Source: Thioalkalivibrio paradoxus ARh 1 (lineage in GTDB: Bacteria; Pseudomonadota; Gammaproteobacteria; Ectothiorhodospirales; Ectothiorhodospiraceae). From it: a DNA stretch of 64,000 nucleotides. A program made the position numbers and the translations under genes. Shown here in pieces: positions 57,101 to 64,000 of the stretch. Where the stretch lies: positions 186,001 to 250,000 of the forward strand of contig NZ_CP007029.1 of NCBI RefSeq assembly GCF_000227685.2. Reading direction: 5' to 3'. The notes below the pieces were generated by a model that was not told the DNA's origin, searched no databases, and worked only from the letters and a program-made list of their open reading frames with translations. The stretch's first letter is position 1, and every line of letters begins with the position of its first letter.

Positions 57101-60100
57101 CGGAGCACACAGCACTGCTCGACAGCGAGACGCGTCACATGGTGGAGCATTCCTTCATCGATGGTGACGCGCCCTGGGATGTGAACCTGCTCTCCGCCAC
57201 CCCGACGCTCGAAATGGGGATCGATATCGGCGATCTTTCTGCGGTGCTGCTGTGTTCCGTGCCTCCGGGGCAGGCGAACTACCTCCAGCGGATCGGCCGC
57301 GCCGGAAGGCGGGACGGCAATGCGCTGACCGTGACCCTGGCGAACGCACACAAGCACGATCTCTATTTCTACGCCGATCCGCTCGCGATGCTGGCGGGCG
57401 AGGTGCGTCCGCCGGGCGTGTTCCTCCAGGCGACCGCGGTCCTCGAGCGGCAGCTCATCGCCTACTGTTTCGATCGCTGGGCCGCATCCGGGATCGACGA
57501 TTCCGCGATTCCCGGTAACTTGCAGGAAACCCTGAACGGGGTCGAAGCGGAGGCCGGCGGTCGCTTCCCGTTGTCACTGCTTGAGTTCGTCGAACACCAC
57601 CGTGCCAAGATCCTGCGCAGCTTTCTCGGTTTCTTCCCGGATCTTCCGGACGAGTCGCGCGAGCACTTGGGCACCTTCCTGTTTGGCGGCGGGGGAACCT
57701 CCGGGATGGCCGTCCGGCTGGTGAACCGGTTGCACCAACTGGTGCAGGAGCGCAAGAGTCTTACGGCCCGGATCGATCGTCTGAAGAAGCAGAAGGAACG
57801 CCTGGAGTCACAGCCTCTGGACGATCGGGTCCGGGAGGAACTCGAGGCGGTGCTGGCCGAACGCGGCGCGCTGATGGCGCTGCGTCGGCGAATGAATGGC
57901 AAGCCCACGCTGAACTTCTTCACCGACGAGGGCCTGTTGCCGAACTACGCGTTCCCGGAAGAGGGGGTCACGATCCACTCGGTGATCCTGCGGCGCGTGA
58001 CTCAGGCGGAGCGGGATGAAGGTGAGTCGGGACGCCGCTACGAGCGGATCAACTTTGAAATGCAGCGCCCGGCGGTGGCCGCACTGAGCGAACTGGCACC
58101 GATGAACCGCTTCTACGCGGTCGGCCGGCGGGTGGAGATCGACCAGGTGGATCTCTCGGTGAGCAGCGCCCAGGAGTGGCGGCTCTGTGACCGCTGCCAC
58201 TACATGGAGAACGTGACCGAGAGCGGAGATGCGCACACGGTCTGTCCGCGCTGCGGGAGTCCGCAGTGGGCGGATGCGGGGCGCAAACGCACGCTGCTGA
58301 AATTGCGCCAGGTGTTCGCGACCGCGGATGATCGTGGCAGCCGCATCGGCGATGACAGTGATCAGCGCACGCCGGCGTTTTTTCAGCGCCAGATGCTGGT
58401 GGACGTGCCCCTGTCCAGTGTAGGCAAGGCCTACCGGCTGGCATCGGAGGAACTGCCGTTCGGTTTCGAATATTTGCCGCGGGTGAAGCTACGCGAGGTG
58501 AACTTCGGCCAGCCGGGCGTGGAATCCCACGAGTTTGCGGTGGCCGGCGAGTTGGCCTCGCGGCCCGGGTTCCAGTTGTGCCGGCACTGCGGCAAGGTGC
58601 GGCGCAAAGGCGGGCGCGAGCGCGCATCCTTCCAGCATGCCTACGACTGCAAGCTGCGCAAGCCGGGTGCCGAGGAGAGCGAAGCCGACTATTTCGACAG
58701 CTTGTACCTGTTTCGGGAGCTGGAGTCCGAGACGGTGCGGATCCTGTTGCCGCTGGCCGAGGTGGGGTCGTCGGGAACACGGCTGCACTCCCTGATCGCG
58801 GCGCTGAACCTGGGACTTCGCCGCTACTTCCGCGGCGATGTCGGTCATATCCAGGTGGCGCACCAGTCCGAGCCCGCCGGCGGCGAGAGCCGCAAGCACT
58901 TTCTGGTGCTGTTCGACAGCGTGCCCGGCGGTACGGGCTACCTGAAGGAGCTGCTGCGCCAGCCGGATAACCTGATGAACTTGCTGCGGGCGGCCTTTGA
59001 GGTGGTCAGTCGCTGCGAGTGCCGCGAAGACGAAACCCGCGACGGCTGCTACCGCTGCCTGCTCGCCTACCGCGAGAGCCGCCGGATGGACGAAATCTCG
59101 CGCAAGGCGGCGGAGGAGATCCTGGGCAAGATCCTGGCCGCCGCCGACACCCTCCAGCCGATCGACGGGTTGGCGTCGGTGGACATCAATGCGCTGCTGG
59201 AAAGCGAGCTCGAGCAGCGTTTCGTGGACGCGTTGGCCAACGCGCCCGGGGTGACGCTCTCGCCCCAACTCGTGCACGGCAAGTCGGGGTTCTTCCTGTC
59301 AGTGGCCCCCCAAGGGGTAGGGCAGCGCCCCGCGGCCTGGAAACTGGAACCGCAGGTGCAGCTCGGGCCGGGGCAGGGCGTTGCGGTGAAGACGAAGCCC
59401 GATTTCGTGCTGTGGCCGGTGCGCGAGGCGCCGGGGCTGCTGCCGGTGGCCGTCTTCATGGACGGGTTCCAGTATCACTGGAACAAGGCGGACGACGACA
59501 CCCTGAAGCGTCAGGCCTTGCTCGACAGCGGCCGCTTCCGGGTGTGGAGTCTGAGCTGGCACACGCTGCCGATGCCGGGCATGAAGCAGGTCAACCCGGC
59601 GGCGCAGCTGTTGAAGACGGGGCAGCAGGCGACGATGCAGACGCTGTTCACCCGACTCGCGCCCAGCGGTGGCTGGGATCCCTATCTGGCCTATGGCGGC
59701 TTCATCGACAAGGGACCATTTGGCTGGTTGTTGGCTTATTTGGCGGGCGGCACGGAGAACCTGGACAGGCTGCGGTTTGCCGCGTTGTCCCGGGCTTTGG
59801 GGTGGCTGGATTCGCGCAGCGTGCAGGACCCCGCGTTTCGGAATGCCTTGCTTGAGGACGTGCAGTCGCGGTTCCCGGAGGCGGTGCACGCCGGTTGGAG
59901 TGGCACGCGGCAGGATCCGAGAATCCTGGGTGGATTGCTGCCTGCAACCGGCGGTGACGACACACCGATGGCGGGGATCGATGTCGGCGTCTGCCTTCCA
60001 CGCAGTGCGATGCAGGCGGCCGCCGGGGGCGATTTGCAGGGGTTGCAAGCGGATATCCGAGTGCACCTCGGGATAGACGATGAGCAAGCCCGGCAGGACA

Positions 60101-60549
60101 AGGATTTCGAGACCCGGTGGGGCGCGTTCTGGGGTTCGGCCAACCTGCTTCAGTTCCTGCCGCGGCTGACACTCGCTTCTGCTCGGGGCATCCAGCAGGG
60201 GCTGTACGGCGTGGTGTTTCGGATGGCAGAACCGTCCGGGGAGGAGCCCGCGGCCGACGACGGCGACGCGTTGCAATGGCAGGAGATCGCCCAGAATTCG
60301 TTGTTTGGAGAGCATGTGTTTGGGCTGCGCGATGCCGGGGTGCCGCCACCGGAAGTCGGGATCGAGCTGGTCGACGAGGCGGGCGCGGTGCTGCCCGAGA
60401 TCGAACTCCTGTGGCGGGACCAGCGGATTGCGGTGGTGGCGGAGGTGGACGAATCGGGGCGCGTGGGCCTGGAGCGGCTGGGCTGGACCGTGCTGGACGG
60501 TCTGGACGATCGGGCGATTGCCGAATTGACGGGTAGGCTGGCGCCGTGA
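54127..60549 (+). CDS. Giant DEAD/DEAH-box helicase with DUF1998 (DruE-like)
   Basis: A 2140-residue superfamily-2 helicase. Walker A ATGTGSGKTE lies near 100-110 and VVDELHTFDGAQGTDL near 233. The second motor (LLSATPTLEMGIDIGDLSAV, then LQRIGRAGRRDGN) lies near 1023-1065, separated by long insertions. Zn-finger-like Cys clusters occur at CRECHATGW, CPQCG/CPHC, CPFCG, CDRC/CPRC and CRHCG. A DUF1998 block (GGTGYLKELL, CECREDETRDGCYRCL, about 1600-1650) and a nuclease-like C-terminal region follow. Size and layout resemble Druantia DruE, but I see no other Dru gene. Confidence 0.85.
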   Translation: MIPSIVASELQEAIRRFLYASFPMTTPGFRRDDGGTILDDLLAEPEAIFKGPYLGLGLPFRRMEPGATLPFERIELSFTPYRHQVRAFQRLCGPNPRSTLVATGTGSGKTECFSLPILDYCAGRPEPGVKAVIVYPMNALAADQARRFARDIHRDRESLRGRVSVGLYVGDSGPSVHKVMSRDSVITCRETLREYPPDILLTNYKMLDFLLLRPRDQRLWRHNEPGRLRYLVVDELHTFDGAQGTDLACLVRRLRDRLLPGEGLACVGTSATLGGESAGQELIDYASQVFASPFDADAVVMEDRETPEEFLAGAELRFTNWPTTGTYGGGYGEVQEAAVDNLRKLAMRWFGGDAPALDARDPAVAMQARFQLAERLRECRAFRELLEHAPGLLDVNAVVADWAQRFRIEPEQARQMLDSLLALVSWARRPNDPHATSTDDPGQPFVTLRLQLWLRELSRLVANVGFRPMLRFADDLTDIASPLHLPVVHCRECHATGWLSVRKADEGRLETDLQAIYRTYFGNHPEMCLLFPLEGTPPAEPKGIEGAICPQCGQLLPRAGATQCPHCKGDAPLVPVWEPNMRRTQARGDLNVQRSHHDCPFCGAHEGLSLIGSRAASLASVLIGRLFATPYNDHRKLIAFSDAVQDAAHRAGFFGARTYSTLIRGAIARFVTAQGEGLPLSVVASEMPRYWRNRTGSEARFVGTFIAPNMEWLRDYEYLKTQGQLPPHSAVPGWVEQRLTWEVLQAFGLRARIGRTLERSRVAAVGPDPGALRESAARLAQRLSEEIGSLRGIGETAVLRYLLGFLWRMRVGGAFYHPMLDGYIQDRGKPYALYRTPHMPNYGGAAAPPALVTLNRVGRSFTALAADGRSGYADWFDKTLAVGDAVLASAEYRQVIQRVLGQLTQDGFLIEREVGGDSVWGLDPERWICTTAVAALTCERCGHQIQVPRQELSDWTETPCLRSPCAGIYQPSAVALPASDGTNGALHRLVAAEHTALLDSETRHMVEHSFIDGDAPWDVNLLSATPTLEMGIDIGDLSAVLLCSVPPGQANYLQRIGRAGRRDGNALTVTLANAHKHDLYFYADPLAMLAGEVRPPGVFLQATAVLERQLIAYCFDRWAASGIDDSAIPGNLQETLNGVEAEAGGRFPLSLLEFVEHHRAKILRSFLGFFPDLPDESREHLGTFLFGGGGTSGMAVRLVNRLHQLVQERKSLTARIDRLKKQKERLESQPLDDRVREELEAVLAERGALMALRRRMNGKPTLNFFTDEGLLPNYAFPEEGVTIHSVILRRVTQAERDEGESGRRYERINFEMQRPAVAALSELAPMNRFYAVGRRVEIDQVDLSVSSAQEWRLCDRCHYMENVTESGDAHTVCPRCGSPQWADAGRKRTLLKLRQVFATADDRGSRIGDDSDQRTPAFFQRQMLVDVPLSSVGKAYRLASEELPFGFEYLPRVKLREVNFGQPGVESHEFAVAGELASRPGFQLCRHCGKVRRKGGRERASFQHAYDCKLRKPGAEESEADYFDSLYLFRELESETVRILLPLAEVGSSGTRLHSLIAALNLGLRRYFRGDVGHIQVAHQSEPAGGESRKHFLVLFDSVPGGTGYLKELLRQPDNLMNLLRAAFEVVSRCECREDETRDGCYRCLLAYRESRRMDEISRKAAEEILGKILAAADTLQPIDGLASVDINALLESELEQRFVDALANAPGVTLSPQLVHGKSGFFLSVAPQGVGQRPAAWKLEPQVQLGPGQGVAVKTKPDFVLWPVREAPGLLPVAVFMDGFQYHWNKADDDTLKRQALLDSGRFRVWSLSWHTLPMPGMKQVNPAAQLLKTGQQATMQTLFTRLAPSGGWDPYLAYGGFIDKGPFGWLLAYLAGGTENLDRLRFAALSRALGWLDSRSVQDPAFRNALLEDVQSRFPEAVHAGWSGTRQDPRILGGLLPATGGDDTPMAGIDVGVCLPRSAMQAAAGGDLQGLQADIRVHLGIDDEQARQDKDFETRWGAFWGSANLLQFLPRLTLASARGIQQGLYGVVFRMAEPSGEEPAADDGDALQWQEIAQNSLFGEHVFGLRDAGVPPPEVGIELVDEAGAVLPEIELLWRDQRIAVVAEVDESGRVGLERLGWTVLDGLDDRAIAELTGRLAP

Positions 60550-60567
60550 ACCTGACAAACTCCGCAT

Positions 60568-60709
60568 GGCGGATGACGCTTCGCTCTTCCGCCCTACACC
60601 ACCCCCCTCGCCACCGAAGGCCGGAACAGGGCGCAGCCCGTCATCCGCCGGCCCCCGGCGCGGCCACGCCCCCCTGTAGGGCGGAAGAGGGCGCAGCCCG
60701 TCATCCGCC
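60568..60709. repeat. REP-like units 7
   Basis: GGCGGATGACGCTTCGCTCT ... CCGCCCTAC, then GGCGCAGCCCGTCATCCGCC, then GTAGGGCGGAAGAGGGCGCA ... GTCATCCGCC. It fills most of the gap between the DUF1998 helicase and the UvrD helicase. Confidence 0.88.
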
Positions 60710-60769
60710 ATTCGACACCGCTGACCGGCACGCCTGCGATTCGGCCACGATGATCGACCGGAGACCGAT

Positions 60770-62947
60770 GTGAGCGAAATGAGACCCACCGTTGCCATCT
60801 CGACGGATTTCCTGCAGGCCTACGCGACGATCCCGAAGGCCCAGCAGAAAAAGGTGATGAACTTCGTTACGAAGTTCCGCAACGACCCGTTCAGTTCGGG
60901 CATCCACTACGAGAGGATCAACGACGCGCGGGACGCGAACTTCCGGTCGGTTCGCATCGACCAGGACTACCGCGGGATTGTACTGAGCCCTGAGAAGGGC
61001 GATGTGTACGTGCTGCTGTGGGTGGACAAGCACGATGATGCCTACGCCTGGGCGCGCCGTCACACCTGCGGGGTTCACCCGGAAACCGGAAGCCTCCAGT
61101 TGTTCGAAGCGGACTCTGAGATCCTGACCCCGGAGAGGGCCCCGGCGGTCGAAGTCGCGCAGCGGCCCCTGTTCAGCCTGCGGGAGCGCGAACTCCTGCG
61201 CATCGGGGTGCCGCACGATCGGCTGGCACGGGTGAAGGAAGTGAAGACCGAGGAGGAACTCGAACGCCTCGAGACGCTGCTTCCGAAGGAAGCCTTCGAG
61301 GCGCTGTATCTGATCGCGGCGGGCAGCGATCCGCAGGAGATCATCCAGGAATACGCGGCCAAGGCGGAGGCGGTGGACACGGAAGACTTCGCGGCCGCAC
61401 TGACGCGCGAGCAGAGCCGGCGTAGCTTCCACGTGGTCGAGAACGACCAGGAACTCGAAGCGATGCTCGTGGCGCCGCTGGAGAAGTGGCGGGTCTTCTT
61501 GCACCCGTCCCAGCGTCGGCTCGTGCATTGGCGTGTCAACGGTCCGATCCGGGTGCTCGGCGGCGCGGGCACAGGCAAGACGGTGGTCGCGATGCACCGC
61601 GCGCGCTGGCTCGTGCGCCACGCGCTGAGCGCTCCAGACCGCAAGGTGCTGTTCACCACGTTCACCGCGAACCTGGCCACCGATATCGCCGAGAACCTGC
61701 GCAAGATCTGCTCGCTGGAAGAGCTGGAGCGGATCGAGGTTGTCCACATCGATGCGTGGGTGAGCCGCTTCCTGAAGCGACAGAACTACCCGCATCAGAT
61801 CGTTTACGACGGCAACGCGCAGTACGAGGCCTGCTGGCGTGCCGCGCTGGATGCACGCCCTGCTGATCCGCCGCTCCCTGAAAGCTTCTATCGCGAGGAG
61901 TGGGATCGGGTGATCTTGCCGCAGCGGATCACGGATCGCGCCCAGTATTTCCGTGCGAGACGCGTCGGACGCGGGGTGCCGCTGACCCGTGCACAGCGCG
62001 CCGCGCTCTGGAGCGTGTTCGAGGAGCTCCGGATCCAACTGCATCAGCGTGGCCTGAAATGCAGCGAGGATGCCACCCAGGATGCGGCCGACCTGCTGGC
62101 GAGCGGCAAGGCCTACCAGCCCTATGACGCCGTGGTCGTCGACGAGGCCCAGGACATGGGGCCGCAGGTGATGCACCTGATTCGGCTCCTGGTACCGGCG
62201 GGGGCGAACGACATCTTCATCGTCGGTGACGGTCATCAGCGGATCTACCGGCGACGCTACACGCTCGGCGCTTGCGGAATCGAGGTGCGCGGACGCAGTC
62301 GAAAGCTGAAAATCAATTACCGCACCACCGAGGAAACTCGGCGGTTTGCGGTCGCTGTGCTGGAGGGAGAGCCTATCGATGACCTCGACGGAGGCGAGGA
62401 TTCCACCAGCGATTACCGGTCGTTAGTGCATGGGGTGCCGCCGATCATCCGAGGCTTTGCCAGCCAGGAGGAGGAGTTGGACTGGCTCGCCGAGCAGGTG
62501 AGGGATTTGCAACAGGAAGGCGCGGAGCTGAAGGACATCTGCGTGGTCGCCCGAACCAACGCACTGGTGGAGAGCTACGAGAGTGGGCTCAGGACACGCG
62601 GCTTCAGCTGCATTCGACTGAGCCGCAAGCTGGCCGACAACCGTGCGCAGGAGGGCGTGCGACTCGCAACCATGCACCGGATCAAGGGGCTGGAGTTCCG
62701 CCACGTGATGCTGGCGGCCGTGAATGAGGGTGTTATCCCGCTCCGGCAGGCCATCGAAAGCTCCGAGGATCCGACCGAACGCAGGGCCGGTGAACTCACC
62801 GAGCGTGCGCTGTTCCACGTCGCGGTCACGCGTGCCATGAGTCGTGTGTTCATCAGCTATTTCGGACAGGGCAGCGCGTTTCTGGCACGGGCCGCGATCA
62901 AGGCCTTTGTCGTGAAAGAACCCGCGTCGCGCCCCGGGGTCCCGTAG
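60770..62947 (+). CDS. UvrD-type helicase with N-terminal RelE/ParE-like domain
   Basis: This 725-residue protein starts with a ~100-residue RelE/ParE-like segment: FLQAYATIPKAQQKKVMNFV, IHYERINDARDANFRSVRID, then YRGIVLSPEKGDVYVLLWVD. From about residue 240 it is a superfamily-1 helicase: Walker A VLGGAGTGKT near 258-268, VVVDEAQDMGP near 453, INYRTTEETR, TMHRIKGLEF and LFHVAVTRAM. The fused N-terminal part may be a toxin-type RNA-binding fold or a regulatory relic. It follows the DUF1998 helicase in the same orientation. Confidence 0.85.
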   Translation: MSEMRPTVAISTDFLQAYATIPKAQQKKVMNFVTKFRNDPFSSGIHYERINDARDANFRSVRIDQDYRGIVLSPEKGDVYVLLWVDKHDDAYAWARRHTCGVHPETGSLQLFEADSEILTPERAPAVEVAQRPLFSLRERELLRIGVPHDRLARVKEVKTEEELERLETLLPKEAFEALYLIAAGSDPQEIIQEYAAKAEAVDTEDFAAALTREQSRRSFHVVENDQELEAMLVAPLEKWRVFLHPSQRRLVHWRVNGPIRVLGGAGTGKTVVAMHRARWLVRHALSAPDRKVLFTTFTANLATDIAENLRKICSLEELERIEVVHIDAWVSRFLKRQNYPHQIVYDGNAQYEACWRAALDARPADPPLPESFYREEWDRVILPQRITDRAQYFRARRVGRGVPLTRAQRAALWSVFEELRIQLHQRGLKCSEDATQDAADLLASGKAYQPYDAVVVDEAQDMGPQVMHLIRLLVPAGANDIFIVGDGHQRIYRRRYTLGACGIEVRGRSRKLKINYRTTEETRRFAVAVLEGEPIDDLDGGEDSTSDYRSLVHGVPPIIRGFASQEEELDWLAEQVRDLQQEGAELKDICVVARTNALVESYESGLRTRGFSCIRLSRKLADNRAQEGVRLATMHRIKGLEFRHVMLAAVNEGVIPLRQAIESSEDPTERRAGELTERALFHVAVTRAMSRVFISYFGQGSAFLARAAIKAFVVKEPASRPGVP

Positions 62948-63056
62948 GGCGGAATAGCGCAGCGTCATCCGCCACGCGGCGTTCATGCCGCCCAAGAGCC
63001 CGGGGGCGCCCCAGCGCCGGCTGGCGGATGACGGCCTTCGGCCTTTTCCGCCCTAC
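62944..63056. repeat. REP-like unit 8
   Basis: GTAGGGCGGAATAGCGCAGC ... GTCATCCGCC ... GGCGGATGACGGCCTTCGGC ... CCGCCCTAC. It overlaps the last bases of the UvrD-type gene and closes the accessory region. Confidence 0.9.
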
Positions 63057-63204
63057 GCCTAGAGGGCACGCGAATCCGAGGATAAGGTGAGGGGATGTTC
63101 GCAGCCCCCTCGAACAACCCGGGATAACTGCGGGTTGATCCCTGGCTCTGTAAGGGCGCGATGCGCCCGGTCGTGATCGGAGGCGTTGCCGCCGACCAAA
63201 GGTC

Positions 63205-63280
63205 TGGTGCCGACGCGCAGAATCGAACTGCGGACCTATCGATTACGAATCGATTGCTCTACCAGCTGAGCTACGTCGGC
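63205..63280 (-). tRNA. tRNA-Thr (anticodon CGT)
   Basis: A 76-nt cloverleaf on the minus strand with CCA encoded at 63205-63207. Acceptor GCCGACG/CGTCGGC, D-arm with GTAGCTCAGCTGGTAGAGC, anticodon loop TTCGTAA giving CGT, T-arm containing AGTTCGATTCT. It lies at the edge of the accessory island, a common site for integration, but I found no duplicated tRNA end. Confidence 0.97.
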
Positions 63281-63329
63281 GCGATGCGCATGATAGCCGA
63301 GCGCGCGGCCGGACAACAACGTTTCCGGG

Positions 63330-63770
63330 TCAGGACGGCTTGCGGGTAGCGACCCGGATGACCACGTCCACGCCCACGACCTCGACCCCGCTGGCCAGAG
63401 TCGGCAGGCCGGCGATATCGACCTGGGCCGGGGGTACGTCCTCGAGCCGGCCGGAATCGGTGAAAAACAGATGGTGGTGCGGATTCAGGTTGGAGTCGTA
63501 GAAGCGCTTGGTGGGCTCGATGATCACCTCGCGCACCAGGCCCGTTTCGGCGAACAGCTTCAGTGTGTTGTACACGGTAGCCTTGGAAACGCGGCTGGCC
63601 TGCCGGCTGAGTTGGGCGAGGATCTGCTCCGCACTGAGGTGCTGGTGGCGTGCAAACAGCAGCGAGGCGATTTCGATTCGCTGCTCGGTGGGGGAGATGC
63701 CGTGACGGTCGAGCAACTCGACCGCCTGCTCTCGCGACAGGCGCTCCCCGTTGTTCTGTGACACGCTCAT
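63330..63770 (-). CDS. Fur-family transcriptional regulator (Irr/PerR-like)
   Basis: A 146-residue Fur-superfamily repressor with an N-terminal winged helix (HGISPTEQRIEIASLLFARH, SKATVYNTLKLFAETGLV) and a metal-sensing region with NPHHHLFF. The structural CxxC zinc motifs of many Fur/PerR proteins are absent. That, with the HHH motif, brings it nearer to Irr-type proteins. Specific role (iron, haem or peroxide) is not determined. A TAGAC-GAA-GTCTA palindrome lies upstream, so it may regulate itself. Confidence 0.85.
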   Translation of the reverse strand: MSVSQNNGERLSREQAVELLDRHGISPTEQRIEIASLLFARHQHLSAEQILAQLSRQASRVSKATVYNTLKLFAETGLVREVIIEPTKRFYDSNLNPHHHLFFTDSGRLEDVPPAQVDIAGLPTLASGVEVVGVDVVIRVATRKPS

Positions 63771-63792
63771 ATCACAAGCATATACCAGCCTA

Positions 63793-63807
63793 TTAGACGA
63801 AGTCTAG
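63793..63807. promoter_or_regulatory. Candidate Fur/Irr-type operator
   Basis: TTAGAC-GAA-GTCTAG in the promoter interval of the Fur-family gene: 5-bp arms (TAGAC/GTCTA) with a 3-nt centre. It resembles Irr- and PerR-type boxes (TTAGAA-N3-TTCTAA form). Confidence 0.5.
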
Positions 63808-63912
63808 TTCGTATTCAGGCTGGCCTGCGGCGCGCACGCCATGCGCGCGACTCGGTCGCGACGACAGGGAGCAGGTGGTAGACTCTGCGCATGTGCGCGA
63901 AGGTCGAAGGGA

Positions 63913-63986
63913 TGGAGCGGGTGAAGGGAATCGAACCCTCGTCATCTGCTTGGGAAGCAGAGGCTCTACCATTGAGCTACACCCGC
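63913..63986 (-). tRNA. tRNA-Gly (anticodon CCC)
   Basis: A 74-nt cloverleaf on the minus strand with CCA at 63913-63915. Acceptor GCGGGTG/CACCCGC, anticodon loop TTCCCAA giving CCC, T-arm containing GGTTCGATTCC. It is complete within the window. Confidence 0.96.
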
Positions 63987-64000
63987 GCCGGCCCGCTATT

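Noticed and set aside
37288-62947. A complete class 1 DISARM locus
   Set aside because: A DrmD-like helicase and a large methylase are present, but no separate DrmA, DrmB or phospholipase-D-like DrmC follows. The DUF1998 helicase is 9 kb away, behind unrelated modules.
63205-63280. tRNA-Thr as the attachment site of the island
   Set aside because: I found no second copy of the tRNA 3' end in the accessory region and no integrase gene, so integration at this tRNA is not supported.

Overview
This 64 kb window looks like chromosome of a high-GC, sulfur-oxidising gammaproteobacterium, probably Ectothiorhodospiraceae/Chromatiales. That placement is inferred from the order of the housekeeping genes, two exported DsrE-like proteins and a PCu(A)C copper chaperone. 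No 16S or other phylogenetic marker was compared.

Region 1 (about 0.3-14.3 kb) is conserved core. It runs tRNA-Pro(CGG), ispB, rplU-rpmA, obgE-proB, rpsT (reverse), a secreted DsrE-like protein, murJ, ribF-ileS-lspA-fkpB-ispH and a CobW-type metallochaperone GTPase. The genes are tightly packed, with start/stop overlaps and a good sigma70 promoter before rplU.

Region 2 (14.3-29 kb) is a physiology block. It holds a second DsrE-like protein and a PCu(A)C chaperone. A two-gene signalling operon on the minus strand encodes a hybrid histidine kinase with a CxxCH haem motif and an HD-GYP response regulator. A peptide/nickel-type ABC importer follows, with both ATPases fused in one polypeptide. 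Next come a Met/Gly/Pro-repeat exported protein, a related small lipoprotein and a lipoprotein 5'-nucleotidase.

Region 3 (29-36.7 kb) is accessory. DinJ/YafQ, a HigBA-like pair, a DUF433/DUF5615 pair, a Fic protein and several decayed fragments lie between two direct repeats of about 315 bp. Two of the toxin genes carry an in-frame TGA. A DUF1028 gene follows.

Region 4 (37.3-63 kb) is a defence island. A helicase-methylase-ATPase operon resembles the DISARM-related Hma system. Then comes a mosaic of nested REP-associated transposase (RAYT) copies, a cassette-like membrane protein, a broken toxin with an intact antitoxin, HicBA, Doc with its partner, VapBC and a second Fic protein. The island ends with two large genes: a 2140-residue DUF1998 helicase resembling DruE, and a UvrD-type helicase with a RelE/ParE-like N-terminal domain. 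A dispersed inverted repeat (GTAGGGCGGAA... / ...TTCCGCCCTAC) sits at nearly every module boundary and directly behind the full-length RAYT gene.

Region 5 (63.2 kb to the end) returns to core genes: tRNA-Thr(CGT), a Fur-family regulator with a likely operator, and tRNA-Gly(CCC).

The best candidates for something new are the DUF1998 helicase plus RelE-UvrD helicase pair and the repeat-bounded organisation of the island.
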